Part shown: positions 1-9,699 of the stretch, in pieces | How positions within the stretch are numbered: the stretch's first letter is position 1 | How the letters are laid out: the number at the start of each line of letters is the position of its first letter | Origin: Emydura subglobosa | Lineage: Eukaryota; Chordata; Testudines; Chelidae | Length of the DNA stretch: 64,000 bases | NCBI GenBank assembly: GCA_007922225.1 | Contig: ML680086.1 | Span: 4,332,259-4,396,258 of the forward strand | Direction of reading: 5' to 3' | Made by a program: the position numbers and the translations under genes | The notes under the pieces: generated by a model | Database searches by the model: none | The model's input: the letters and a program-made list of their open reading frames with translations, nothing else | Told to the model about the DNA's origin: nothing

Positions 1-194
1 AGAACTCCATCTTAGAAAAACATGGAGACTGCCTTGTACCTGGCAGCATGCCAAAGGTTGGCATCTTGCCAGCTGACTGAGATTTGCCCAGTGACTAAGT
101 GGCGGGAAGCTCTGAGGAGACATGGTTGTTTACCCTGGGTGGATTTTTAAGGCAGGAAGGCCTTGTGATTGGTAGGTTTCAAACTCCGAGAGTC

Positions 195-203
195 TATATA
201 AGC
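195..203 (+). promoter_or_regulatory. LTR TATA box
   Basis: TATATAAG sits in the left LTR and is conserved in the right LTR near 8418-8426. It would place transcription start around 225-230. Confidence 0.7.
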
Positions 204-567
204 CAGCGAGTCCAATGGCTTGGGGCTGCCCATTACAGTGGTAGCGTGGAAAGGTTATTTGTGCGGCATCAGACAAGGAAGAGAAGCAGATGAGAGACCA
301 TCAGTCCAGAAAAAGACTTAATGAAGGCAACTTACTTGACAGAGGCTGGTTCCAGCGAAGTATCCAGGAGAGATCATAACCAACATTTCCTGGAGGGAAG
401 GAAGAAAAACCGTAAAGTGTTACCAAAGACTGGGAAGTCCAAGGGTTGACTTTCAGAGGTAGTGGGACTGGAGTTCAACTCCCATTATCTCGACACCAGT
501 GTTTTGTTTATTGGGTTTACTGGGATTTGTGGAGTATTTCCCTTATTCCATCTGTATTCATCCCTAA

Positions 568-573
568 ATAAAT
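568..573 (+). terminator. LTR poly(A) signal AATAAA
   Basis: AATAAA lies in the R region, followed by a GT-rich stretch (TTGTTACTTGTTTTG). The same signal is present in the right LTR near 8790. Confidence 0.7.
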
Positions 574-661
574 TTGTTACTTGTTTTGCCATATCTAGTG
601 TCTGTGTTTAGTCAAATCACCCCTGGTGATAGATACAGGTAATCAGGCGAACCAATAGCGC

Positions 662-1081
662 ATGGATTTTTGTTCAGGGAAAGCGGTTGAGAGCACCCCT
701 CAACTAAATGAAATCAAAGACAGGGTGAGATCTGCTTTCAAGTTGCATAAAAAAGCTTTTCCGGGTCCAAAAGGAGAGTTACTTGGACCTAATAGGGAAC
801 AGTTCAAACAAACTGCTGGATGGAAAAACAAGCCAGCTAAAGTGGCTGCTATAAAAGCAGGAAGAGAAGTGGAGGGAAGAGGGAAGGAGTTTCTACCTAA
901 GAAGCTCTTTTCTCCCACATCCAAGAGGCCACTGAAAGGTTCCAAAGAGGAGCAAGAGAGCTCTGACAGCAAGAAGCTGCATGACATTGTGTGGAGAAGG
1001 CTTCTCAAATATGAAGTCCCAAAACAGACAAGTGAGTTGATAAGCAGGCTGACAAAACATGAAGGTGATAATCCACCATGA
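662..1081 (+). CDS. Basic 139-residue ORF in the gag position of provirus A, function unknown
   Basis: This open frame starts at an ATG just after the 5' LTR and ends before the protease. It is strongly basic (many Lys/Arg, for example KLHKKAFPGPKGE) and ends with a mixed-charge segment. I see no matrix, capsid major-homology region or CCHC zinc knuckle, so it is not recognisable as gag. The space between LTR and protease is only about 500 bp, far too small for a normal gag, so gag is either largely deleted or replaced. It could be the C-terminal remnant of gag, or a chance frame. Conservation in other copies of this provirus would decide. Confidence 0.4.
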   Translation: MDFCSGKAVESTPQLNEIKDRVRSAFKLHKKAFPGPKGELLGPNREQFKQTAGWKNKPAKVAAIKAGREVEGRGKEFLPKKLFSPTSKRPLKGSKEEQESSDSKKLHDIVWRRLLKYEVPKQTSELISRLTKHEGDNPP

Positions 1082-1150
1082 GATGGAGAACAACCCAATC
1101 TCCAGTGAAGGGGTCGAGCTTCCCCGTCGTCCTTCAATTTCATAGCTCCA

Positions 1151-1545
1151 GTGACCCAAGATACCTGGGGACGACCAGTTGTGGAAGCAACATTCAGAGG
1201 GAAGTTTGGAGCAGTAAGGCAAAAGCATCTGGTGGATCCTGGAGCAGCTGTATCTATCATCAGTACACAGAAAAAGCCAGAAGTAAAGGACATACCTATT
1301 AAGGTGTGGAGGGTCATGGAGGGCTTCAATGGCAAAACAGCTTGGTGCCCTTCACCATTCCCCTGCAATGTGATCTTGGTCTAGTCTCATGTAACTCTAA
1401 GGTGGGATTGCAGGAGCTAGATGGCACAGGAATTCTGGGAATGAATGTCCTGATGAAATTGGGAGTAGTGATAGACTTGCCGAATCAGGAAATACTGATA
1501 CAGGGAGAAGGACAAGAGCCATATGTGGTGGCTGCATTGCATACA
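1151..1545 (+). pseudogene. pro: Retroviral aspartic protease remnant (provirus A)
   Basis: One frame from 1151 carries HLVDPGAAVSIIST, which matches the active-site block of retropepsins. The normal Asp-Thr/Ser-Gly is Asp-Pro-Gly here, which should destroy catalysis. A second frame (from 1306) carries the later hydrophobic block GILGMNVLMKLGVVID, the usual C-terminal flap/core motif. The two halves are in different frames, with the shift between about 1300 and 1385, so the gene is broken. It lies directly upstream of reverse transcriptase, the normal pro-pol order. Confidence 0.7.
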
Positions 1546-1679
1546 GTGGCAGCAATAAAGGAACCAACAGAGATTTCCCTCCCACAATGGGAGCAAGAGA
1601 GAGCCAATATTATACGACACCTCCCTGCTTTTGCCAAAAATAAACTGCAATGTGGCAGAATTGAACAAATTACCAGGAT

Positions 1680-3025
1680 TTTAGGTCCCAACCCTAAACT
1701 GATGAAACCATACAAGTACCTGCAGCAGACCATGGAGAGCCTGAAAGGGACGATGGATATGCTATTAGAGCAAAGGGTACTAAAAGAGGTACAGAGCCCG
1801 TGTAATTCTTCAATATGGCCTGTCAAAAAGGCAGACAGAGTAACATGGAGATTAACTGTGGACTACTGAGATCTTAATCGTGTGACATCCAGATTGGCTC
1901 CAGTAGTGGCCAAGTTTAAGGATGTGAGTCCACCATTGCGGTGGGAGCCCAATGGTTTTCAGTGCTGAACCTATCTAATGCCTTTTTCTCCATACCAGTA
2001 GATGAGAGAGATTCGCACAAGTTAGTTTTTGCCTTCATGGATAGACAGCTGACTTTCACCTGTCTTCCACAGGGCCTGCACAATTCACCCTCGATTTGCC
2101 ATCAAGAGGTGACCAGGATGTGGAGGGACCTAAAGCACAAGAGGAGTTTGATCTCATATGCTGATGATGTGTTGATATCTACCTGCTCCAAGGAAAAGAA
2201 CTTAGAGGCCCTAGAGGAGGTTTTAGAAGTAATGGAGAGAACAGGATTTTTGGTAAATCCTAGCAAGGCTCAGCTCATCCAGCAGCGGGTCACCTACCTG
2301 GGGGTGCACCTGCATACGTAAGGAAGGAGTCCGGATAGGCAAAGAACGGAATTGATTGGGAAGTTACCGGTTCCCCAAGATGTAAGCTCACTCCATTCCT
2401 TCCTTGGATTGACGGGATTCTCCAGGGATTTCATAGAAAAGTATTCCCTGATATTAAGAGCGATATACCAGCTGCTAAAAAAGGGTGTTGATTGGAAATG
2501 TGGAGAACCACAGCAGAAGACATTCACTGAACTGAAGAGGGCATTGGCATCCGCTCTGGCGCTTGCCTACCCCAAGAAGGGGACCCCCTTCATCCTGCAG
2601 ATTGCAGCAACAGCAGAAGGTATTAGCACAGTGTTCTCACAGGATACTGGGACCAGAAAAAAACCCATTGCCTATGGATCTAGGAACCTCAGCAAGGTCG
2701 AAAAAAGATTCTCACCATGCAAGAGGGAAGTTCTGGCTCTGACCTAGGCCATAACTCACTGAAATATCTGATTGGTTTGTCCCCCATTGTGTTAAGAACT
2801 TCCCATACTCCAAACAAGTATACACTCTCTGGCAAAATAAATCATGAAAGAGTTTCAAATCCTAGGCTTGCAGGATGGACTCTTACGTTGATTAATAGGG
2901 AGATTATGATAGACAAGGTCAAAAAGACAACTATGGCTCCCTACACCTTGTTATGTCAAGGTAAACTACACGATTGTCCATTGCCAGATGTGAGAATTAC
3001 GGAAGAGACACACCGTTTGAGGTAA
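1680..3025 (+). pseudogene. pol: Reverse transcriptase and connection domain, decayed (provirus A)
   Basis: Fingers sequence (SSIWPVKKADRVTWRLTVDY) ends at a TGA at 1867. The palm follows in another frame from about 1941 (FSVLNLSNAFFSIPVDE), with LPQGLHNSP and then YADDVLIST at 2158-2184. Thumb and connection follow at 2352-2747 (FLGLTGFSRDFIEKY; AYGSRNLSKVEKRFSPCKRE). The motif A catalytic aspartate is asparagine (codon AAC, 1968-1970), while YADD is intact. At least three frame changes or stops separate the pieces. The sequence is retroviral rather than LINE-like. Exact genus was not determined. Confidence 0.85.
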
Positions 3026-3107
3026 AAAGATTTCTAGACGTGGTAGACGAAGGAAAAATGGAAATCTGCGCCACAGATGCAGTAGCTACTACCTGGAAGG
3101 TAAACCC

Positions 3108-3602
3108 ATGTCAGGATACGCTGCTGTGAGACACGGAGATGGAAAAGCCATGCAGGGAACCATAAGACCACCATCCGCACAGGCTGTGAATGTAGTGGCA
3201 GTGTTGGCCATATTAACTGAAGCAGATTTAGACAAAGACATGCTTATTATTACTGATTCAGAATGGGTTCTACGGGCCCTGATTGACTGGATGCCAGCGT
3301 GCATAACACGACACATGACCACTGGAGATGGGAAACCAGTTGCCCACTCCAAATTCTTATACCACACTTGGGAGATGGCTAAAAATAGAACGGCCAACAT
3401 GTATCTGCATAGGATAAAGGCCCACGTGAAAAAGAATTCTTTGGCTTCAAAGCTAAACCAGCAAGTGGACTGGTTAGCCAAAAAAGCAGCAGGTCTAGGA
3501 CCAGAGACTGTATGGAGGAAGTCGGAGGACATAAACCCTCCAGTATGCCTGCAGAGACCCAAGAAAGAAAGCGACATCTCTGACATTATAGACATGCAAT
3601 AG
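3108..3602 (+). pseudogene. pol: Retroviral RNase H domain (provirus A)
   Basis: This 164-residue open stretch contains LIITDSEWVLRAL, the third catalytic-aspartate block of retroviral RNase H. The C-terminal block is IKAHVKKNSLASKLNQQVDWLAKKA, in which the usual N-x-x-VD-x-LAK pattern is clear. The N-terminal catalytic block is only partly visible, in another frame just upstream (about 3075-3110). It sits between the RT connection and the integrase, as expected. Confidence 0.75.
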
Positions 3603-3619
3603 AAGAGTGCAGGAGATGC

Positions 3620-4620
3620 TTGATAAACAAGAATATCAAGGTTGGAGAATATTCAGGACCAAAGAAGGAGTGATCCTAGCAGAAAAGAAAGGGACAGGAA
3701 AAGATACTCCAGTTCTTTGCCTTAGAGATGAGATGGTTCAACTAGCGCATTTGGCAAGGACAAGACACTGCAGACATTGTTGACAGTGCCTAGTGGCCTA
3801 ATGTATCTGCTTATGTGGAGAGATTTATTAACAGATGTTTAAACTGCACGAGTAATAATGTTGATAGAAAAGTGATCAAAGGGCCTTTGAAGCATCAAAC
3901 CATCATAGGACCTTGGAAGTGAGTCCAAATAGACTACATAGGACCATTTCCTCAAACTGGCAGAGGGAAAAGGTATCTGCTAGTAGTGGCAGATTCCTTC
4001 AGTGAGTGGCTAGAGGCCTATGCCACTTCCAACAATACAGCCCTGACAACAGCATGAACGAGGCATTCTCCAGGTATGGCATCCCTGAGTGCATTGACTC
4101 GGATCAGGGCACCCATTTCATCGGGGAGGTCACGAGGCACCTATGCCAAACCCTAGGGATCAAGCAGAGGCTTCATGTTGCCGGTCACCTGCAGTTATCT
4201 GGGCTGGTTGAATCCTGACAACATCCCTGAGGAAGATGATGTGTACATCCAGCAAGGACTGGGACTTCAAACTGCTCCTCATTCTGATGACTGTTAGGTC
4301 TACTGTGGGTTCACTCCCCATGAGATTTTTCACCGGGAGGAAAATGCGAACACCCAAACTTTGGGTGGAAGGTGGAGTTCCACCAGATGCATTTCAACCT
4401 TAGTTGAAAATGGATGAGTTTGTGTCCAAACTGTTGGAAAACATTTCAGAGATTCAGAAACGAGTTGCCCACCAGTTGAGAACCAACATGCAGAGGATGG
4501 ACAAAAGGCTAGGGGACAACTTAAAGATGGTTGAGTGGGACGTTGGAGACAGAGTAATGTACCGGTACTATTCAGAAGCAGGACATGCATTAAGCCCAAG
4601 GTGAGTGGGTCTGATACGGA
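3620..4620 (+). pseudogene. pol: Retroviral integrase, several frameshifts (provirus A)
   Basis: The HHCC zinc-binding region is decayed at about 3720-3850 (His and Cys residues with stops between). The catalytic core is visible as IDYIGPFP...YLLVVADSFSEWLEAY near 3930-4025 (first Asp) and CIDSDQGTHFIGEV near 4090-4130 (second Asp). The glutamate-bearing helix is not clear. A C-terminal DNA-binding-like piece (VEWDVGDRVMYRYY) is at about 4520-4570. Frames change at least three times. It belongs to the same pol as the upstream domains. Confidence 0.75.
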
Positions 4621-4841
4621 TCTCCAATAAGGCGGTACCACCATCTATGAATTGGAACTAAGTGATAAGAAAGGCAGGAAACATAAGAAATGGTTCCATA
4701 GTTCCCAACTAAAATTATGGAAAGGTGGACCTGATACTGAGCAATTAGCTTGATGGCAGTGCATAATTGTGATATGTTCTCTCCCACAGATAGCAAAATG
4801 GACTTCTATCGCTTTAAGTCTGGAGTGTAATTGATACCCTA

Positions 4842-6466
4842 ATGGTTTTAGAAGGGGAGCACTATTTTTGTGTTACCTCTTTACCTGCTCCAGATGTAAC
4901 CCTTTCATACCCATTGGCAATTGGAGGCAGCATAGCAGTCTATGTCTATGAAGAAAAAGACTACTGCTACTTGGCATGGAAACATGAAAAAGGTACAGGA
5001 TCAGGTGTCAGGGGACTCAAGAGGCCTTCAAACAGTAAGCTTGATCAGTTGGGAAAACCACTTTGTAAATAGGAAATAAATGATCAAATCATTGTTAGGT
5101 GTACCCAACCTCAAAAGGTACAAGGAATAGGCAGGTGTGCCTGCATGAGGGTCCTGTGGAAATAATAGCTATGATAGCTTACAGGGATACATTCCAAGTG
5201 TAAGACTGCATACACCTAACCAGAATTGGACAATAGATGTACCGTGCCATATTCTGGATGTACCTGGTTGTTGTCCTTATAGTAGTGGAGGGAAATCCAT
5301 ACCTCAGTACCCCACAATGAGCTTTCCCTACTCATTGCAAGTGGACTTTTAATGTCTCCGTATGGCACAATGAACTTGGTACGCATCGAGCATTTATGGA
5401 GCTCATATATCTGTCCAAGTAGTGGTGCTACCTCAACGCTGCTTATTCCAAGTGGAAGCGGTGGTAGTCAAGGAAGATGGGAAAAGAATGATAATGGGTA
5501 ATCCAGAGTATGTATGTTAGTCCCTTTGCCCACTTCCATCACTTCAGTTCATGGAAAATACCATACACCATGGTATGGCCGACCATACACCATGGTATGG
5601 CGTCGAGGATGGGAAATTTGGCTAAGGAAGTTATTGGGGAAATCCCAAGTTAAAAGAAGGAAGCGTGACTTAATAGCCAAAATATTAGGTGGTGTTGGAC
5701 AAGGGTTAGGTATCTCCAATGCGGTAAGCGCAGAGTTTGGCCACAAAAATTAGTAATCTGGGCCACGACGTACACTCCCTAATTCAACCATTGACTTCTT
5801 CCTTCTTCCTTCCTAAATAAGCAATTTAGAGTATAAGATAACTGAGGTATTACCAGAATGGTTTCAGGCAGAGGAAGGAAATGAACTAGCTCTGTTAAAC
5901 AGCCTACAGAAGCTATAAGGTGACACAGCATGGACCACTGCTTGTGTACAAGCCCAAGTATGGCTGTCATACACCATGGGGAATTTCCTTAGAGAAGGTT
6001 GGTGAGGTACTATCCCCGCAGAATTAGTAGCCTTATTGAAATTAAAATTGAGCCCATTTGAGAGAGAACACAACCTTTGGTGGGAATTAGCAGATTTTTC
6101 TTTTGACCCAAAAGACTCTATGGTAACTGCTTTTGTTTTGACCGTTAAGAATGCCATCATAGACTGAGTTTATCCAGTAATCCCACTGAGTTTGACGATA
6201 AAGACGCCATCCTGATGCCCATGGATGTACCTAAGATGATCAAAAAAGATGGTACTGTATTAGATTTAGAGGAATGTACCTGGAAAGAAAATAAGGGATA
6301 TGTGTGTACAAATCATGTGTATATAGAGGGTCACATATGTCTAGAACATGAGGCAGGCAAGTGCCATTATCACATGAAGAAGGTTCACGGTGATCATTCT
6401 TTAGTGGTCCAGACTGACATGAGTTGTGTTTGCTTTAGAAGCGCATGTGTCCTAGGTTTCAGATAA
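4842..6466 (+). pseudogene. env: Retroviral envelope, SU and N-terminal TM remnants (provirus A)
   Basis: An initial open piece (4842-5072) and scattered downstream fragments occupy the surface-subunit position. A clear landmark lies at 5514-5753: a multibasic cleavage site (KRRKRD near 5660) is followed directly by a glycine-rich hydrophobic segment (LIAKILGGVGQGLGISNAV) of fusion-peptide type. TM-like sequence continues in other frames to about 6160. A cysteine-rich stretch at 6215-6466 (CVCFRSAC) precedes a stop. Several frameshifts and stops make it non-functional. The C-terminal anchor lies beyond the inserted block, at 7793-8062. Confidence 0.7.
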
Positions 6467-6487
6467 ATGAGTTCTATCTGACATGGC

Positions 6488-7237
6488 ATGTGTAGGAAGC
6501 CACTGTGGCCTCCCACGGAGCCAGAGCCTGGGGAAGGACCCGAGAGCTCTGATTGGCCCAACTCACACCCGGCCCCAGAGTCTGCCCGGCAACAGGAGAC
6601 CCGGGCCGTGATAGGGCCACCCGACCAGGCCAATTGGCAGCTGCGGGGCGGAGCCCCAACAGGAAGGGGAAGGATAAAAGCCTGGCCCCTGAGCTCAGTA
6701 GGGCCCAGAGTGCTGCCAGAGGCAGACGTGCTGCCCCGCCAGCAGAGGCCTAGGTCAGAGCCTAACCGCCGCCGACAAACCCCAGCCCCACCTGGGCCCA
6801 GGGATTGGATAGGGCCCTCAAGGAGCTGGACTAGGCAACCCGGCCAGAACGACTGGGCCGAGTTACCCCAACCTCGAGCCCGGGGCCGTGCTCGGGAATT
6901 GCCAGACTGGGTCGAGACCCCAGAGCCGCCCAAGTGGTGGGCACCCCCGGAGGCTGGACCGGATTTGGAGGAACTGCCGGCCGCCGAGCCCCTCCCCACA
7001 GCGGGGCAAGACTTGGAGGAGCTGCCTGAGGCCGAGCCGCTTGCACCAACCTACAACGACCTGGAGGAGCTGCCCCCTGAAGAGGAGTTTCCTGCCTTAC
7101 CCCCAGTCGACGAGGAAGGACTAGCAGCGCTAACAAAGGTGGACTATCCTGGGGACATGGAGGAGACAGGTACCAGGGTCAGTGGGGAGGAAGTAGCCCA
7201 GGGACAGCCACGGCCTGTGGCTGAAACCGCCTTATAA
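6488..7237 (+). CDS. Open frame with DLEELP repeats in the GC-rich insertion, function unknown
   Basis: This 249-codon frame is rich in Pro, Glu and Arg. The N-terminal half overlaps promoter-like DNA (TATA-like box at about 6674), so the real start, if any, would lie further in. From about residue 157 there are three spaced DLEELP units separated by acidic/proline spacers (EAEPLAPTYN, PPEEEFPALPP). The three DLEELP units use different synonymous codons (for example GATTTG, GACTTG and GACCTG for Asp-Leu). That is what selection on protein would leave, though ordinary mutation of a DNA repeat is possible. No known domain was recognised. Confidence 0.35.
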   Translation: MCRKPLWPPTEPEPGEGPESSDWPNSHPAPESARQQETRAVIGPPDQANWQLRGGAPTGRGRIKAWPLSSVGPRVLPEADVLPRQQRPRSEPNRRRQTPAPPGPRDWIGPSRSWTRQPGQNDWAELPQPRARGRARELPDWVETPEPPKWWAPPEAGPDLEELPAAEPLPTAGQDLEELPEAEPLAPTYNDLEELPPEEEFPALPPVDEEGLAALTKVDYPGDMEETGTRVSGEEVAQGQPRPVAETAL

Positions 7238-7620
7238 CCGGTGTGTTGCGGCGGGAGCCCCGCCGGCCCAGTGGCAGCCGCTTCTGCCACTGCTAGGGCC
7301 CTGGGCTGGGACGCAGTGTAGACGGGTGGGCCTGCGTCCCCCTCCCCTTCCCCTTGTCCCTAGCCACCCCAGGAGAATTGCTCTCCTGACCCCGCCTGAA
7401 GCCGTTGCCGCCTCTGCTCACCCTGCCTAGGGGTTGGAGCGATAGACTCCTTGTTCGCTCNNNNNNNNNNGGCCTGAGCGATCCGCCTGCTCACCCTGCC
7501 TAGGGGTTGGAGCGATAGACTCCTTGCCCGCTTGCTCTGCCTGAGGGCGAATTGCCTAGACTGATCTCTCGCAAAGAGCGAGCTATTCCCCTGTAGGAAG
7601 CCACTGTGGCCTCCCACGGA
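6491..7620 (+). mobile_element. GC-rich 1.1 kb insertion inside env, bounded by 29-bp direct repeats
   Basis: An identical 29-bp sequence beginning TGTAGGAAGCCACTGTGGCC stands at 6491-6519 and 7592-7620. Between the copies base composition changes abruptly to GC-rich, unlike the AT-rich provirus around it. The segment contains an ATAAAAG TATA-like box near 6674, a long open frame, a tandem repeat near 7411-7540 and a run of ten Ns. A 29-bp target duplication would be unusual. The repeats could instead be the starts of two LTRs (both begin TGT), or the result of a misassembly at the gap. I do not recognise the family. Confidence 0.6.
7411..7540 (+). repeat. Tandem repeat with 10-N assembly gap
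   Basis: A block beginning GCTCACCCTGCCTAGGGGTT occurs at about 7417 and again at about 7489, with GGAGCGATAGACTCCTTG following in each. Positions 7461-7470 are N, so the true number of units is unknown. Confidence 0.8.
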
Positions 7621-7792
7621 ACCCGAAATGCTTACAGCATGACTATGTATATAAGTATGTGATGTTTATCAGTTATATGGATGTGACATCCATTTTACAT
7701 CTCCTGTTCCCATGGTGAAAGATATATCGCTTGAGTATAAAACTTACAACAGTATCAACATAGAGCCTTTACAATTATGAGCAAATGCCAGT

Positions 7793-8062
7793 GTGTTGAA
7801 GGAATTGTTAAGGCATCTGGATATGGCCCAAAGGCTTGCCGACGTGAAGGCCACCAGTAAAGATACAATGATTTCTATCCATCATAATATAGAAGAAATC
7901 ACAGGTATCTTAGAACAGAAGCACTCAGTGTTTGCACATTGGTGGGAAAGTTTGTGGTCTGCTCCCAAAAAGACCCGGCATCTACTTTTGCATCCTTTTG
8001 TTGTGATCTTGATAATACAATTGATAGTAGTAGTCTGGTTATGTACCATTTGTTGGATATGA
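7793..8062 (+). pseudogene. env: Env transmembrane subunit, C-terminal part with membrane anchor (provirus A)
   Basis: This open 89-residue piece begins with a helical segment (LKELLRHLDMAQRLADVKATS), followed by HWWESLW. It ends in a strongly hydrophobic stretch (FVVILIIQLIVVVWLCTICWI) of membrane-anchor length. It resumes env after the GC-rich insertion and precedes the 3' LTR by about 180 bp. The segment from 7621 to 7792 has stops in env-like frames. Confidence 0.65.
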
Positions 8063-8238
8063 CATAAGATTAAGAAATTGTCTGCATAAAGGTTAAGAAT
8101 AATGTGATGCACTTGGTCAAAGTATGCACAGGTGTGCCTCCCCTTCCCAAGGCATCAAGGAGGGGCTCTGTTACTTGAGATTTTTAAGTGTTGTTATACA
8201 GACCCTTCTGCGTGTTTAGAATGTATTTGTAAAAGGAC

Positions 8239-8911
8239 TGTGGAACTCCATGTTGGAAAACATGGAGACTGCCTTGTACCTGGCAGTGTGCCAAAGGTTG
8301 GCATCTTGCCAGCTGACTGAGATCTGCTCTGAGGAGACACGGTTGTGTACCCTGGGTGGAGTTTTAGGCAGGAAGGCTTCCAGCCTTGTGATTAGTAGGT
8401 TTCAAACTCTGAGAGTCTATATAAGCCAGCGAGCCCAATGTCTCGGGGCTGTCCATTACAGTGGTAGTGTGGAAAGGTTATTTGTGCAGTGTCGGACAAG
8501 GAAGAGAAGCAGACAAGAGACCATCAATCCAGAAAAGGACCTAATGAAAGCAACTTACCTGACAGACGCTGGTTCCAGCGAAGCATCCAGGAGAGATCAT
8601 AAGCAACATTCCCTGGAGGGAAGGAAGAAAAACAGTAAAGTGTTACCAAAGACTGGGAAGTCCAAGGGTTGAGTTTCAGAGGTAGGGGGACTGGAGTTCA
8701 ACTCCCATTATCTCGACACCAGTGTTTTGTTTATTGGGTTTACTGGGATTTGTGGAGTATTTCCCTTATTGCATCTATATTCATCCCTAAATAAATTTGT
8801 TACTTGTTTTGCCATATCTAGTGTCTGTGTTTAGTCAAACCACCCCTGCTGATAGATACAGGTAATCAGGTGAACCAATTGTGCACGGATTTTTGAGTGC
8901 GCCCCTCAACT
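8239..8911 (+). mobile_element. 3' LTR of endogenous retrovirus A
   Basis: It starts TGTGGAACTCCATGTTGG and matches the left LTR throughout, including TATATAAG (near 8420) and AATAAA (near 8790). Similarity to the left copy runs on past the likely LTR end, to CCCCTCAAC near 8911, with an 18-bp gap. So either the LTR is longer than it looks or the right copy carries some downstream leader sequence. Confidence 0.85.
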
Positions 8912-9384
8912 TATTAATTATTTAATAAGATCCCTTTCAGAACAACCTTGCTGGCCACTCATTGTTCTGTGGGCCACTATACCTGTCATCCGCTAGCCAC
9001 TCACCCTCGCCTTCTGCTACCACTTGCTTCTCCATTATAATTTATGATGTCTGCAGGTTGGTCTCTTGAGAGTTCACCCAGCTCTCAGTGAATGTCAGTT
9101 CTTACGGGGTGAACCTCAGTGAAGAAGCTGGGCAGGAGCGCTGTCCCACAGTAGATGATTTCCATTCTAGTGAACAATTAACAAAACAAAAGACTCCTAA
9201 TAGAATCTTAATTAGCACTATCTTTGAACAGTGGGAGCGGGAGGTTAAACCATGCCTGGTGCTCTTAGGCATAACTCCCACTTCCAGGCAGGAATACCTG
9301 TCCCCACCCCCTCTCAACCTTCATAGGGCTCTCGCATCCAAGTCCCTTGCCTAGCCAGTTCTGTTCAGATGAACGTGTTCAGAT
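8912..9384. other. No gene seen between the two proviruses
   Basis: This is mixed-composition DNA with a short 88-codon open frame at 9088-9354 that resembles nothing I know. I see no promoter or splice signal that would support a gene. Confidence 0.5.
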
Positions 9385-9462
9385 GTGACCTGCTGAAGCT
9401 CACAAAAGCTTATGCCTGCTGAAATTAAATTTGTTAGTCTTTAAAGTGCTACAGAACTCTCG
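9385..9462 (+). repeat. Interspersed repeat tail
   Basis: AAGCTCACAAAAGCTTATGC followed by a TTTGTTAGTCTTTAAAGTGC tail matches the common end of an interspersed repeat in turtle-type genomes. The family was recognised from general experience and its name is not certain. Confidence 0.45.
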
Positions 9463-9469
9463 TTGTTTT

Positions 9470-9629
9470 TAAAACATACTATGTAATCGATAAGCAAGTG
9501 TATATAATTGACCACGGTAACACCATGAAGTTGAAGCTGATTTATCAGGTTTCCCGGTATCGTGAATAAACCTCTTCAGTATTGTCTGTGCTGCCTGATT
9601 CTTGGAGAAGGAATCTTTCGGGCTTTACA
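9470..9629 (+). mobile_element. Truncated 5' LTR of endogenous retrovirus B
   Basis: This 160-bp segment matches the last part of the 3' LTR (about 16142-16290). It contains TATATAA (9501-9507), AATAAA (9565-9570) and an ACA terminus at 9629. The upstream part of the LTR has been lost. The sequence right after (TTTGGCACAGTGAGCAGG, 9631-9648) lies where a primer-binding site belongs and contains the expected TGG. The tRNA was not assigned. Confidence 0.8.
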
Positions 9630-9690
9630 ATTTGGCACAGTGAGCAGGGTGCAACTGGGATCCTTGGAGTACTTCCCACAACCAAGAACA

Positions 9691-9699
9691 GAGGTGAGT
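9691..9699 (+). promoter_or_regulatory. Candidate major splice donor in the leader of provirus B
   Basis: CAGAG|GTGAGT, cutting before position 9694, is a near-perfect donor about 65 bp after the LTR. This is the place where retroviruses splice to make env mRNA. Confidence 0.5.

Larger units (their letters stand above)
1..640 (+). mobile_element. 5' LTR of endogenous retrovirus A (first bases cut off by the window edge)
   Basis: The segment is a direct repeat of about 8239-8880, with small indels; for example, roughly 20 bp around 90-110 are absent from the other copy. Position 1 aligns to about 8242, so only about three bases of the LTR are missing. U3 holds a TATA box (195-203) and the R region a poly(A) signal (568-573). 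The exact 3' boundary is uncertain: ACA near 640 is a plausible end, but similarity to the right copy continues a further 65 bp or so. I could not identify a convincing tRNA primer-binding site. The visible divergence between the copies suggests an old insertion. Confidence 0.85.

Noticed and set aside
700..1368. Long minus-strand open frame (222 codons) across the gag/pro region
   Set aside because: It is antisense to better supported retroviral sequence and shows no domain.
3089..3595. 168-codon minus-strand frame
   Set aside because: Exact shadow of the RNase H domain on the plus strand.
6394..6999. Minus-strand 201-codon frame in the GC-rich insertion
   Set aside because: A by-product of high GC content; no conserved pattern was seen.
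7411..7540. Possible CRISPR-like or satellite array
   Set aside because: Only two units with no regular spacers; a short tandem repeat with a gap explains it.
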